Shown piece after piece: positions 1 to 8,791 of a DNA stretch of 64,000 bases; the first letter of the stretch is position 1, and each line of letters opens with the position of its first letter. A program made the position numbers and the translations under genes. The stretch lies in contig NZ_NXGA01000001.1 in the NCBI RefSeq assembly GCF_002802965.1, forward strand, positions 3,817,343 through 3,881,342, in the 5' to 3' direction. The notes below the pieces were generated by a model, which did no database searches, was not told the origin of the DNA, and saw nothing but the letters and a program-made list of their open reading frames with translations. This stretch comes from Sporolactobacillus pectinivorans. GTDB taxonomy: Bacteria > Bacillota > Bacilli > Bacillales > Sporolactobacillaceae.

Positions 1-23
1 ATCTCTTCCTATGGATGGTTTGA

Positions 24-695
24 TTAGAAAACAGACTTATTTTTCCACCTTTTCAATAACTTCCTATGACATACACTTAATAAAATCATGCCTATAACAA
101 TCCAAATCAAAATAAATAAAGCGGCATGTAGAAAAAAGGCTTCCGGGAGGATCGTGATCACAGGGTCTGTAACCGGATCGAACAGCCAGTAATTATTTCT
201 AAAAAAAATCTTGTGAAACAAAGTGAATGATGCATCAAAGTTCAAGGTGAAAGCAGTTAAAGTAACGATAATGAAGAACAGAAGAATGAAAGATGTTTTT
301 TTCAGAACACTGATCGCCCCAAGCTTAATACTGCGATACAGGCCGGCCACACTAACTAAACCTGTGATGATAAAGAGCAGCTCAATCGAAGTAAAGATCC
401 TCTTGACATCCCCAAAATGAATCTGTCCGCGATTTGAGTAAGGCAGGGATGGAAGCTTAAAGAATTGAGGCCTTGGATCTAACAGATATTGAATCATGTA
501 ATTATAGTTTTCCACAATTCTATCTCTACTGATACCTGCAATCTTGTCAATACCAAGATACCAAATATCGAAATAGTACAGAGGTTTAAAGAGCAGAGCA
601 AGCTCTATTGACAGGAAAATAATAAACAACGCAAGATTGATGGCAAGCAGGAACTGAAGTACACTGGATTTTTTGAAATGCATCCGCACACACAC
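24..695 (-). CDS. lit: Lipoprotein intramolecular transacylase, Lit family (TIGR01906/DUF1461 membrane protein)
   Basis: This is a multi-spanning membrane protein of 223 residues with four hydrophobic segments (about 14-36, 104-121, 135-152 and 187-207). It shows the family hallmarks: a histidine before DVK at about residue 93, a histidine at about 161, and the conserved stretch NNYWLFDPVTDP followed by ITILPE. Lit moves an acyl chain from the glycerol of a diacyl-lipoprotein onto the N-terminal cysteine, giving lyso-form lipoproteins. A second class, Lit2, is known from copper-resistance mobile elements of Firmicutes, and here the gene lies beside copA, copZ and a copper oxidase. Translation can start at GTG (695) or at an ATG four codons on. 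No strong ribosome site is seen for either. Confidence 0.78.
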   Translation of the reverse strand: MCVRMHFKKSSVLQFLLAINLALFIIFLSIELALLFKPLYYFDIWYLGIDKIAGISRDRIVENYNYMIQYLLDPRPQFFKLPSLPYSNRGQIHFGDVKRIFTSIELLFIITGLVSVAGLYRSIKLGAISVLKKTSFILLFFIIVTLTAFTLNFDASFTLFHKIFFRNNYWLFDPVTDPVITILPEAFFLHAALFILIWIVIGMILLSVCHRKLLKRWKNKSVF

Positions 696-772
696 CCATA
701 TGAATATTTTGATTTGAACCCCATAAGCCTAAAGAATTGAAAAATGGTGGATTCATATTTCTGTCAGGAAAA

Positions 773-802
773 GGACTAAGCCTCTCTTTTACGGCTTAGT
801 CC
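773..802 (-). terminator. Rho-independent terminator of the psp-like operon
   Basis: A perfect 10-bp stem (GGACTAAGCC / GGCTTAGTCC) with a 10-base loop is followed on the minus strand by TTTTCC. It sits 77 bases past the stop of the DUF4247 lipoprotein gene and separates the pspA operon from lit. Confidence 0.7.
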
Positions 803-878
803 CGAACAGAATTTCATCGACGGCCATTAAACTGAAATCAATCAGTAGCTTTGTCATCAATTAATTGGTAATCTAAAT

Positions 879-1691
879 TCATTTTCTTCTCATAATCCTT
901 CCAAAACTTTTGAATTTGATTTTTGGCGGGGAATTATTTTTTGGGATTGAAATTCTTGAATTTTTCGGAAAAACTTTATTAGTCCCTTGACCCGTATCCG
1001 ATTTCAAGATTTTCCCTGTATTTTTCTCTACCGAATTAATCGCCTGTCCTACATCTTTTGTAACGCTATTCCTTATTCTTGAGAATGTACTTGAAAACGA
1101 GTTTGAATTGTTCCCGGAGCGACTACGCTTAATAATCGAGCCGGTTGTCTGTTTCGTTATTGGAGGAATCGTTTTCTTTTCGCTGGCGGTAGGAGGCTGA
1201 TACTTTACCGTAGGCTGAACTGTATTACCATCCGTATAGCCACGATAATTGCCTAGAGCGCCTTTGCCCAATTGATACAATCGATCCAAGAGAATGGCAG
1301 ACAGATATCCCTTCAAAAACGACGAACTGTAATTATTTCGAACAAACTCTTTATTACTTACTTCAATTAAAGTATTTTCCGGATTTTTGCTGTCTCTCTG
1401 AATGTCATATAATTCATCAGAATAGACAAGGAACATTTGCTGGTTATCGTTTCTGGAAATCTGATCCGGTTTTTTTTGGTCGCTCAGTTTCTTGGCTACT
1501 TCCGGAACCGACTGTTTGTCAGCCTGATAAATATAGGACTCCTGATTTCCATTTTTGGATACGGAGGTCAGCGGATAGCCTCCGGTTACAGATGGCTGAC
1601 CAGATCTGGAGGCAGAGCATCCGGTTAAAAGGGAAGCCCCGAGAACAATAGCCAATACAATTTTTATGCTGTTTGACAATCGCTTAATCAT
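879..1691 (-). CDS. DUF4247-type lipoprotein of the pspA operon
   Basis: The 270-residue product starts at ATG 1691 behind AGAAGGAAGC; a longer frame exists but has no ribosome site. It carries a type II signal peptide with lipobox LLTGC, so it should be a lipoprotein. The middle has a compact domain (about residues 30-145) and the C-terminal half is basic, rich in Ser, Asn and Lys, and low in complexity. PspA-DUF4178-DUF4247 is a recurrent gene order in Bacillales. The exact function is unknown; envelope stress is inferred from neighbours. As a lipoprotein it is a potential Lit substrate. Confidence 0.6.
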   Translation of the reverse strand: MIKRLSNSIKIVLAIVLGASLLTGCSASRSGQPSVTGGYPLTSVSKNGNQESYIYQADKQSVPEVAKKLSDQKKPDQISRNDNQQMFLVYSDELYDIQRDSKNPENTLIEVSNKEFVRNNYSSSFLKGYLSAILLDRLYQLGKGALGNYRGYTDGNTVQPTVKYQPPTASEKKTIPPITKQTTGSIIKRSRSGNNSNSFSSTFSRIRNSVTKDVGQAINSVEKNTGKILKSDTGQGTNKVFPKNSRISIPKNNSPPKIKFKSFGRIMRRK

Positions 1692-1710
1692 ATTTAACGC
1701 TTCCTTCTTT

Positions 1711-2214
1711 TCATGACTGAATGATCCTGACGTCCATCGGCAGGACATCCTCTCCCTCATACAACATCATCTGGCCAGACTGCCATTCGATTCGTAGTAG
1801 TTTCCAATTATCTGATTGAAAGTCCCAGAGATAGTGTTCATCAGAAGATGAAAAAGGGGTATCACCTGACGAGTGAATTGAGCCTATCGCTTGATCTTCC
1901 ATATGATACAATGTCTCTTCCATCTCAATGGTCGTTGGAATTTCATTGATGTCTTCAAGACGTCCGTCAATTGCCTTATAAAGCACGAGATCCAATTTTT
2001 CTCTCTTAGTCACCCGAAAATATTTGATTGAACTGCCATCCTTTAAAGTAAAGAAGGCTTCCTGACGCTCCGGAAAAAACATTTTTCCCGCAACAGTATA
2101 ACTATTAAGTGAAAGATCTACAATGTCACCAATAGATAAAGTGTAAGGCGTTTTTTCTTCAATTGGAGGTTCGGGCTTCTTCACTAAATTGATGATTCGG
2201 TGAAGTAGGGACAT
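1711..2214 (-). CDS. DUF4178 domain protein of the pspA operon
   Basis: The 167-residue cytoplasmic product starts at ATG 2214 with GGAGAT 6 bases upstream. It has no signal peptide. The beta-rich body (TLSIGDIVDLSL, WDFQSDNWKLLRIEWQSG near the end) is typical of DUF4178 proteins found next to PspA. It lies between pspA (96 bases upstream) and the lipoprotein gene (19 bases downstream), so the three are probably co-transcribed. Role unknown; membrane stress is inferred from the operon. Confidence 0.65.
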   Translation of the reverse strand: MSLLHRIINLVKKPEPPIEEKTPYTLSIGDIVDLSLNSYTVAGKMFFPERQEAFFTLKDGSSIKYFRVTKREKLDLVLYKAIDGRLEDINEIPTTIEMEETLYHMEDQAIGSIHSSGDTPFSSSDEHYLWDFQSDNWKLLRIEWQSGQMMLYEGEDVLPMDVRIIQS

Positions 2215-2310
2215 TTCTTTATCTCCTTTCCATTTGCAAAAATAAAACCGACAGCCGTCTTTTGTAATTCTCTCGGCGTGCCGGCTCATTGATTTGCCTA
2301 TTGTTATCCT

Positions 2311-2976
2311 TTATTTTTTATGCTGTTCGATGAGCTGTGCCAGTTCATCTTCGACTTTCTTGTCCTTTCCTAGATTCTCAAACTCTTCATCGATGGATTT
2401 TTCTTTTTTATAGACTTCTCCGCTTGCTTCAGCCTCAGCTTCTAGTTGCAGTGTTTTTTCTTCCATCCGTTTCAGTCCGGCCATCGCTGTATTGGAATCA
2501 AAGCCAGACATCGTGTCATTAATCTTTTTCTGCGCCTCGGCAGCGTTAACCCGTGCGACAAGAGTTTCCCGTTTATCCTTCAGCTCGGCAACCTGCTTTC
2601 GCATCTCATCCAGCTTTTGACGAAGATTTTCTGCAGACGCCTGATTTTGTTCGAAGCGTTCCTTGTATTCATTCATTTTTCGTTCAGCGTTTTGCTTATC
2701 CTCGATAACTCTTCGTGCCAGATCCAAGTCTCCTGTTTCAACAGCAAGGTGCGACTGTTCTTCACGTTTAGCCACAAGGGCTTTTTGTTCCTCGTAAAGG
2801 GCCTTGAATTTTTTTTCAAGGGCAATTTGCGCCGCAACGCCATGTTCCGCTTCCTGCAGATCCTCCTGCATATCGCGTAGATACTGATCGGTCATTTTCA
2901 CTGGATCTTCTGCCTTTTCGATCACAGCATAAATATTTGAAACGGTAAGGTCACGCAGTCTTTTAAATAGTGACAT
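2311..2976 (-). CDS. pspA: PspA/IM30 family membrane-stress protein
   Basis: The 221-residue, almost wholly alpha-helical coiled-coil protein begins MSLFKRLRDLTVSNIYAVIEK and has EDPVKMTDQYLRDMQEDL, the standard N-terminus of PspA/Vipp1 (ESCRT-III-like) proteins. These assemble on damaged inner membranes and preserve membrane integrity. AGGAGG precedes the ATG. It is the first gene of a three-gene operon that lies between lit and the copper genes on the ICE. No convincing ECF-type promoter was found in the 317 bases upstream. Confidence 0.9.
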   Translation of the reverse strand: MSLFKRLRDLTVSNIYAVIEKAEDPVKMTDQYLRDMQEDLQEAEHGVAAQIALEKKFKALYEEQKALVAKREEQSHLAVETGDLDLARRVIEDKQNAERKMNEYKERFEQNQASAENLRQKLDEMRKQVAELKDKRETLVARVNAAEAQKKINDTMSGFDSNTAMAGLKRMEEKTLQLEAEAEASGEVYKKEKSIDEEFENLGKDKKVEDELAQLIEQHKK

Positions 2977-3247
2977 TCAATAAAACCTCCTGATTGTTTT
3001 TCATGTCGATATCGGATCCCCTTAAAAGGGTGACCAACACTTTTTTACCTTATTGATAAGTACATTCGCCATTTGCTGTTTTATATCAATGATACGCCCC
3101 CTTCTCTACTGCAATAAGATTACACGTTAAATGTGTAGAAACCATGTAAAAGTGATATTTCTCTAAAAAGAGAATTGAACATGATTTTGAAACATCAAAG
3201 CTACCCGCTTTTTTACTTTAATTCATTGTCTTGTTTATTTTATGGTA

Positions 3248-3285
3248 TAAAAAAATGCCTCTAACCCATTTCGGGCGAGGCACTT
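3248..3285 (-). terminator. Terminator after copZ
   Basis: On the minus strand TGCCTCgCCC ... GGGttaGAGGCA folds into a hairpin followed by a run of seven T. It begins just past the copZ stop and closes the copA-copZ transcript. The rest of the 317-base gap to pspA shows nothing else convincing. Confidence 0.7.
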
Positions 3286-3293
3286 CTTAACAA

Positions 3294-3509
3294 TTAATTC
3301 TGTCCGACAACATCGTATCCTTGTTCTTCAACTGCTTCCTTCATCTTACTGAACTGAATCCTTGCATCATCATATTCAACTGACGCTTTACCTTTTTCAA
3401 GATCCACAGAAACGTCAGATACACCATCTAATCCCTTTAAAGCATTTGTAACCGAGGCTTTACAATGTCCGCAATGCATACCTTTTACATCAAGTGTGGT
3501 CTTTGCCAT
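3294..3509 (-). CDS. copZ: Copper chaperone CopZ
   Basis: This is a 71-residue single HMA domain with the metal motif GMHCGHC (Cys13, Cys16) and the usual beta-alpha-beta-beta-alpha-beta pattern. CopZ binds Cu(I) in the cytosol and hands it to the N-terminal HMA domains of CopA. It is the last gene of the copA operon, 64 bases after a near-duplicate copy. Confidence 0.92.
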   Translation of the reverse strand: MAKTTLDVKGMHCGHCKASVTNALKGLDGVSDVSVDLEKGKASVEYDDARIQFSKMKEAVEEQGYDVVGQN

Positions 3510-3573
3510 CGTTTCAATCTCCTTTTTTACACTGAAAATTTTTTATTTAAAGATGAATGGACAGATTTAAACG

Positions 3574-3789
3574 TCAGTGCTGTCCAACAACATCGTATCC
3601 TTGTTCTTCGACAGCTTCTTTCATTTTGTCGTATTGTACTTTCGTTTCATCATAGTCGACAGCAGCTTCACCAGTTTTAAGATCAACAGAGACAGCAGAT
3701 ACCCCATCAAGACCCTTCAGTGTTTGAGTCACCAGATTCTTGCAGTGGTCTCCCATCATACCCTTAACATCAAGCTTCGTTTTTGCCAT
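3574..3789 (-). CDS. Degenerate CopZ paralogue lacking the first metal-binding cysteine
   Basis: The 71-residue HMA protein is about two thirds identical to the adjacent copZ, including the shared C-terminus KMKEAVEEQGYDVVGQ. The metal loop reads GMMGDHC: Gly replaces the first Cys and only Cys16 remains. The frame is intact and has its own ribosome site, so it is not a simple pseudogene. It may bind Cu(I) weakly, act as a dimer, bind CopA without delivering metal, or be decaying. Confidence 0.85.
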   Translation of the reverse strand: MAKTKLDVKGMMGDHCKNLVTQTLKGLDGVSAVSVDLKTGEAAVDYDETKVQYDKMKEAVEEQGYDVVGQH

Positions 3790-3856
3790 AAGCCATCAAT
3801 CTCCTTTTCATCTTTTTTGATGCTCTACAGCTTCTCAGTCAAAAAACCTTTCAATT

Positions 3857-6256
3857 TCAGACTTTGACCCGTTTCAGACGTAAACTGTTCGTCACGACGG
3901 ATACGGAACTAAAGGCCATGGCAGCACCGGCTACCCACGGTGCAAGTAAGCCAAGTGCGGCGACCGGAATGCCGACCGTATTATAGAACAGAGCCCAAAA
4001 CAAGTTCTGACGAATGTTCCGCATCGTTTTCCGGCTCAAATCAATCGCTTTTGGAATATGAAGCAGATCACCACCGACCAATGTGATATCAGCTGCCTCA
4101 ATTGCCACGTCTGTTCCAGTGCCAATTGCCATGCCGATATCTGCTGTAGCCAATGCCGGAGCGTCATTTATTCCATCACCAACCATGGCTACCTTCAGTC
4201 CCTTTTTTTGAAGAATTTTCACTTTAGCTGCTTTTTCCTCGGGAAGGACCTCGGAAAACACATGGTCAATGCCTGCCTGTCTGGCAATTGCCTGAGCCGT
4301 CCGCTCATTATCGCCCGTAATCATATACACCGAAAGACCACGTGTCTTTAATTCTTCAATGGCTTGCTTCGAAGATGTCTTGATCGTGTCCGCAACGGCA
4401 ATAATACCCTGAAGCTTGCCATCGTAGGCAACAAACATTGCCGTTTTCCCTTCAGATTCAAGCTTCTTCATCCGTTCCTCAGTCTCAGCAAAAGAAATGC
4501 CTTCATCTTTCATCAGCCGCCGTGTGCCGATTGCTATTTCCTTCCCGGAAACAGTTGCTTTAATACCATAACCGGCAAGAGCTTTGAACTGATCCGGTGA
4601 TGGGAGATCCGGGCTGCTTAGCTTTCCATAGGTAACAATCGCCTGCGCCAGCGGATGTTCACTGGCTGATTCTGCTGAAGCAGCAAGCGTTAAGAGTTCT
4701 TCTTTTGCTGCGCCATTCAGTGCAATAATGTCAGTAACATCCGGTTTACCATTAGTAATTGTCCCCGTCTTATCGAACAGAATAGCCTGCAGACTTTGGG
4801 TTGTTTCGAGATATTCACCTCCTTTAAAAAGAATGCCGTTCTCAGCCCCCTTGCCGGTTCCAACCATGATGGATGTCGGCGTTGCCAAGCCTAAAGCGCA
4901 AGGGCAGGCAATCACAAGGACACTAATAGCCGCAATCAGTGCTGGGGCAAACTGACCGGGAGTGACAAACAGAATCCAGACAAGAAATGCCAGCACCGAA
5001 ATACCGATCACAATCGGGACAAAGATACCCGAGATACTGTCAGCGAGCCGCTGGATCGGTGCTTTTGATCCCTGGGCTTCCTCAACAATCTTGACAATCC
5101 CGGCAAGTGCCGTATCTTTCCCTACTTTTTCAGCCTTCATGGTCAGCGTTCCATTTGCATTCACCGTTGCGCCGATTACTTTGTCATCTTTTCCTTTTTC
5201 GACAGGGATGGATTCACCAGTAATCATTGATTCGTCAACAGAAGAACGGCCGTTGACAACGATACCATCTACAGGTATTTTTTCTCCAGGTTTGACACGT
5301 AACAAATCACCGACAGCAACCTGATCGATCGGTACTTTTCGTTCCTTCCCGTCCTCAATGATTGTCGCCTCTTTGGCCTGCAGTCCCATCAGTTCAGTAA
5401 TCGCCGCAGTCGTCCGCCTTTTTGCACGTGATTCAAAATATTTACCCAACAGGACAAGCGTAATTAAAATCGCACTCGTTTCAAAATACAGCTCAGGACT
5501 GGTGAGTCCGCCGAACTGATAACGGAGTGTCTCGAACGCGCTATAAAAGTAAGCAGCACTCGTACCCAGTGCAACCAGAACATCCATATTGGCACTCTTA
5601 TTTAATAGAGCCTTTGTACCACTGATATAAAACTGGCCGCCAATGTAGAACTGCACAATACCAGCCAAGATGAGCTGGAACCATGGATTCATCAGCAATT
5701 GAGGGATCGGTAGGCCTGTGTTAAAGGGCAAGTGTGCAATCATGGTGTAAAGCAACGGCAGCGAAAGAACCGCGGATATGATCAGTTTCTGCAACTTTCT
5801 TTTAAGTTCCTTCTCTTTTTCGTCCGTCGCCTGTTCTTGTTTCGGGACAGCCTTGTAACCGAGTTTCTTGACTTGATCATAAATCGCAGTAGGTTCGGTG
5901 ATCCCGAGCTGAAAGATCACAGTTCCAGACTCAGTCGCTAGATTAACCTGGGCTGATACGACACCTGCCATACGGCTCAATCCCTTTTCAATACGCGCGG
6001 CACAAGAGGCACAGGTCATACCAAGAATATCCGTATCCAACCTTTGCGTTCGCACGCCGTAACCCAGCTTTTCAATCTTTTGTACAATGTCCGTGGGTTT
6101 TGCTTTTTCCTCATGGATGGTCACCTTCGCTTTTTCCAATGCGAGGTTGACATTCGCTTCGACGCCATCCATCTTATTGAGCGATTTTTCAATCCTTGTC
6201 GAGCAGGAAGCACAGGTCATCCCTGTAATCCCAATCTGCATTGCCTTTGAACTCAT
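3857..6256 (-). CDS. copA: Copper-exporting P1B-type ATPase CopA
   Basis: The 799-residue pump exports Cu(I) across the membrane. Two N-terminal HMA domains carry GMTCASC (Cys15/18 and Cys82/85). The core has the CPC metal site ([11 protein letters not shown]), the phosphorylation motif DKTGTIT, the HP motif (SEHPLA) and [10 protein letters not shown]. Start ATG 6256 was chosen because AAGGGG lies 9 bases upstream; the longer frame has no such site. Two copZ-type genes follow. The promoter upstream contains a CsoR-like operator. Confidence 0.95.
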   Translation of the reverse strand: MSSKAMQIGITGMTCASCSTRIEKSLNKMDGVEANVNLALEKAKVTIHEEKAKPTDIVQKIEKLGYGVRTQRLDTDILGMTCASCAARIEKGLSRMAGVVSAQVNLATESGTVIFQLGITEPTAIYDQVKKLGYKAVPKQEQATDEKEKELKRKLQKLIISAVLSLPLLYTMIAHLPFNTGLPIPQLLMNPWFQLILAGIVQFYIGGQFYISGTKALLNKSANMDVLVALGTSAAYFYSAFETLRYQFGGLTSPELYFETSAILITLVLLGKYFESRAKRRTTAAITELMGLQAKEATIIEDGKERKVPIDQVAVGDLLRVKPGEKIPVDGIVVNGRSSVDESMITGESIPVEKGKDDKVIGATVNANGTLTMKAEKVGKDTALAGIVKIVEEAQGSKAPIQRLADSISGIFVPIVIGISVLAFLVWILFVTPGQFAPALIAAISVLVIACPCALGLATPTSIMVGTGKGAENGILFKGGEYLETTQSLQAILFDKTGTITNGKPDVTDIIALNGAAKEELLTLAASAESASEHPLAQAIVTYGKLSSPDLPSPDQFKALAGYGIKATVSGKEIAIGTRRLMKDEGISFAETEERMKKLESEGKTAMFVAYDGKLQGIIAVADTIKTSSKQAIEELKTRGLSVYMITGDNERTAQAIARQAGIDHVFSEVLPEEKAAKVKILQKKGLKVAMVGDGINDAPALATADIGMAIGTGTDVAIEAADITLVGGDLLHIPKAIDLSRKTMRNIRQNLFWALFYNTVGIPVAALGLLAPWVAGAAMAFSSVSVVTNSLRLKRVKV

Positions 6257-6376
6257 CCATTTCATCCCCTTATATCCGTTCATCCAGAAGTCAATGTGAA
6301 CCCCCAGAATAAATGATTTGTATTTATTCCAACTAAAGATTCAGGTTAACAGCTCCTGCCATCTTCTTTCAACTTT

Positions 6377-6405
6377 ATTATACCCATGGGGGGTATACGT
6401 GTCAA
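6377..6405 (-). promoter_or_regulatory. copA promoter (sigma-A type)
   Basis: On the minus strand TTGACA (6400-6405) and TATAAT (6377-6382) are separated by exactly 17 bases: a perfect consensus promoter reading into copA about 120 bases further on. The spacer is filled by a CsoR-like palindrome. Confidence 0.85.
6379..6397. promoter_or_regulatory. CsoR-type copper operator in the copA promoter
   Basis: TACCC-ATGG-GGGGTA has the same half-sites and spacing as the Bacillus copZA CsoR operator (TACCC...GGGGTA). It lies between the -35 and -10 elements, so bound repressor would block RNA polymerase and Cu(I) would release it. No csoR gene is present in the window. Confidence 0.75.
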
Positions 6406-6521
6406 ATGATAAATTGAGCGATCTGTTATACCTAGTCGTGGGGCTTTTCGTAATTAAATGAAGGCACTGCTTATCCCTTGGTCTCATTTATTCTAATAAA
6501 CAGATGTGTAGTTTTTGTTAG

Positions 6522-6547
6522 GATATGAAAAATATCATATCTTTTTT
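6522..6547 (+). terminator. Possible terminator hairpin
   Basis: GATATGA-6-TCATATC followed by TTTTTT on the plus strand lies in the 545-base gap between the divergent copA and oxidase genes, with no gene in front of it. It could be a leader attenuator for the oxidase or a relic. No clear promoter for the oxidase was identified in this gap. Confidence 0.35.
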
Positions 6548-6801
6548 GAAATCATTTGCGAACAAGCACGAATAGAAATGGAAAATCAGAGAAACATCAG
6601 GTTTCCTTATTCCCTCAGTTCTAAGGAATGATACGATCTCTGCCTTTTATATTTAACATTTAATAGCTATAGATTTCTTGATCATTACGATCTCTAGATA
6701 CATTGATTTAAACTTTATTTTTATTGAGTATTTATAAATCTTCACAGTTTCTCCACATTTGTTCGATACACTTGTGGAAACGAGATAAGGAGAGTGTACC
6801 C

Positions 6802-8472
6802 ATGAAAAAGTTTCTTTTCGTCGCACTGGCAATTTTCACACTACTCATCATTACTGCGTGCTCTGCGACTACAGAAAATAGCAACAAAACAGCCAACAAG
6901 CAGGCTGCGAGCAGCGAATCAGCTGCTTCAGAATCACCCAAAATATTGAGAGGGCCAAATATTACGCTTGTTGCCGAAAAAGGGACACAAAAATTGAGCA
7001 ACGGCGTTACTGTCCCAGTTTGGACGTTTAACGGATCAGCACCCGGACCGGAAATTCATGTACAAAAAGGCCAGAAAGTGCGTGTCACCTTAAAGAATGA
7101 GCTTTCTGCACCCGTTTCGATTCACTGGCACGGTTATCCAGTTCCTAATAAAATGGATGGTATCCCAGGTGTCACACAAAACGCTGTAGCCCCAGGAAAG
7201 AGCTTCACTTATGAGTTCGTTGCTGACAAAGCAGGCACTTATTGGTATCACTCTCACCAGGATTCAGTGAATCAGGTGGACCGAGGGTTATATGGGGCCT
7301 TCATTGTTGAAGATCCTAAAGAAAAATATGATAAGGATTACACCCTAATGCTGGACGAATGGGTGACCGATAAAAATCAGATCAACAGTCAGATTAAAGC
7401 GATGACACCTGCGGGTCAAAGCAATAAGAACAACGGAGATTCCGGAATGGGCAGCATGCCCGGCATGGATATGGGCGGTTCAGATCAAGGCAGCTCAAAT
7501 AGTGGTGGCAGTAGTGGAATGAATATGGATAATATGGACAACATCAGTTCAGATAGCAGAAACAGTAACGGCATGAATATGCCCGGGAATATGATGGCCG
7601 ACAATATGAGCATGTACGACTTGTACACCATTAATGGAAAAAGCGGCAGTCTGGTCAAGCCCCTAACTGTTAAGAACGGCGATAAGGTTCGGCTGCGTTT
7701 CATTAATGCCGGCTATCTCCCGCATAACATTCATATCCATGGTCACAACATTAAAGTGATTGCAACTGATGGTCAGCCTATAAACAATCCGCAGGCCGTT
7801 AAAAATCAGGTCATTTCCATCGCACCAGGTGAACGATATGATGTATCCTTTACTGCGGACAATCCGGGAAAATGGTATATCGAGGATCATGGAACAGCAA
7901 AGGGTACAAACGGGATGAAGGCTTTGATTGACTATGAAGGCAGCAAGGCTACAACCGATCAACCTAATGCAAGCACACAATTGCCGGCTATAAACTTTGC
8001 TGACTACGGGTCTAAAACAAAACCTGAGTTTACGCTGAATCAAAAATACGACGTCACCTATACCATGAACCTTAATGCAGGTATGAACAATAATGGGATG
8101 ATCTATACGATCAATGGGGAAACCTTCCCAAGTACAGATCCGATTAAGGTTAAAACGGGTGATCGCGTGAAGGTCAAGCTGGTCAATCGTGATCATATGA
8201 ATAACCATCCAATGCATCTCCATGGCCACTTTTTCCAGGTTTTGAGCAAAAATGGCAAACCGGTCAGCGGTTCCCCCATTTACAAAGATACGTTGAATGT
8301 AAAACCGGGTGAAACTTATGAGGTTGCCTTCCTGGCCGATAATCCGGGTAACTGGCTGTTTCACTGCCACGATCTGCATCACGCGAATGCAGGGATGATA
8401 ACCGAGGTCCAGTATACAGATTTCCATTCAAGTTATGTTCCAAGTTCTTCGAGTAACAATAAACCGGAGTAA
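6802..8472 (+). CDS. Lipoprotein multicopper oxidase (CueO/PcoA-like)
   Basis: The 556-residue cuproenzyme probably oxidises Cu(I) to the less toxic Cu(II) outside the membrane. Start ATG 6802 follows AAGGAGAG. The signal peptide ends in a lipobox-like ITAC, making Cys20 the lipid anchor. Copper ligands are all present: HWHGYP, WYHSHQ, HNIHIHGH, HPMHLHGH and the type 1 site HCH-DLH-HANAGM. Between the second and third cupredoxin domains lies a Met/Gly/Ser-rich insert (MGSMPGMDMGG..., about residues 215-270), as in copper-tolerance oxidases that bind Cu(I). A SHOCT-domain gene follows. Confidence 0.92.
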   Translation: MKKFLFVALAIFTLLIITACSATTENSNKTANKQAASSESAASESPKILRGPNITLVAEKGTQKLSNGVTVPVWTFNGSAPGPEIHVQKGQKVRVTLKNELSAPVSIHWHGYPVPNKMDGIPGVTQNAVAPGKSFTYEFVADKAGTYWYHSHQDSVNQVDRGLYGAFIVEDPKEKYDKDYTLMLDEWVTDKNQINSQIKAMTPAGQSNKNNGDSGMGSMPGMDMGGSDQGSSNSGGSSGMNMDNMDNISSDSRNSNGMNMPGNMMADNMSMYDLYTINGKSGSLVKPLTVKNGDKVRLRFINAGYLPHNIHIHGHNIKVIATDGQPINNPQAVKNQVISIAPGERYDVSFTADNPGKWYIEDHGTAKGTNGMKALIDYEGSKATTDQPNASTQLPAINFADYGSKTKPEFTLNQKYDVTYTMNLNAGMNNNGMIYTINGETFPSTDPIKVKTGDRVKVKLVNRDHMNNHPMHLHGHFFQVLSKNGKPVSGSPIYKDTLNVKPGETYEVAFLADNPGNWLFHCHDLHHANAGMITEVQYTDFHSSYVPSSSSNNKPE

Positions 8473-8532
8473 GTATTTTTAAAATAGAGGCTAAGCGATC
8501 ACGTTACAATAGTCTCAAAGGTGGTGGTAGAT

Positions 8533-8772
8533 ATGATGGGATGGAATGGTGGTATGATGAGTGGTTTTAGTATAGGTATGGGTCTTATCGGATGGCTTGT
8601 GCAACTATCACTATTCATTGCCGTGATCTATCTAGTGGTTACCCTAATTAAAAAATTGAATCACCATTCAGACACCAATAAACAAGGGTACGCGATTTTA
8701 AAAGAACGATTTGCCCAAGGTGAAATCACAGAGGATGAATACAAAGAAATGAAAAAGATCTTGGATGACTGA
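8533..8772 (+). CDS. Small membrane protein with SHOCT domain
   Basis: The 79-residue protein has a Met/Gly-rich N-terminus, one transmembrane helix (about 18-41) and a C-terminal SHOCT motif (LKERFAQGEITEDEYKEMKKIL). ATG 8533 is preceded by AAGGTGG; a GTG four codons upstream overlaps that site. It lies 60 bases after the oxidase gene and is probably co-transcribed. Small SHOCT membrane proteins often accompany copper oxidases; the function is not known. Confidence 0.75.
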   Translation: MMGWNGGMMSGFSIGMGLIGWLVQLSLFIAVIYLVVTLIKKLNHHSDTNKQGYAILKERFAQGEITEDEYKEMKKILDD

Positions 8773-8791
8773 ACAGGTGATAGGTCTTAAA

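Noticed and set aside
2977..3240. Possible ECF-sigma promoter (a CGTATC element) upstream of pspA
   Set aside because: No matching TGAAAC-type -35 at the right distance.
6410..6800. A second CsoR-like site upstream of the copper oxidase (around TATACCTAGTCGTGGGGC)
   Set aside because: Half-sites are too degenerate and not aligned to a promoter.
7663..8427. Long minus-strand frame of 254 codons opposite the copper oxidase
   Set aside because: Shadow of the oxidase gene, which has all copper ligands; no start signal.
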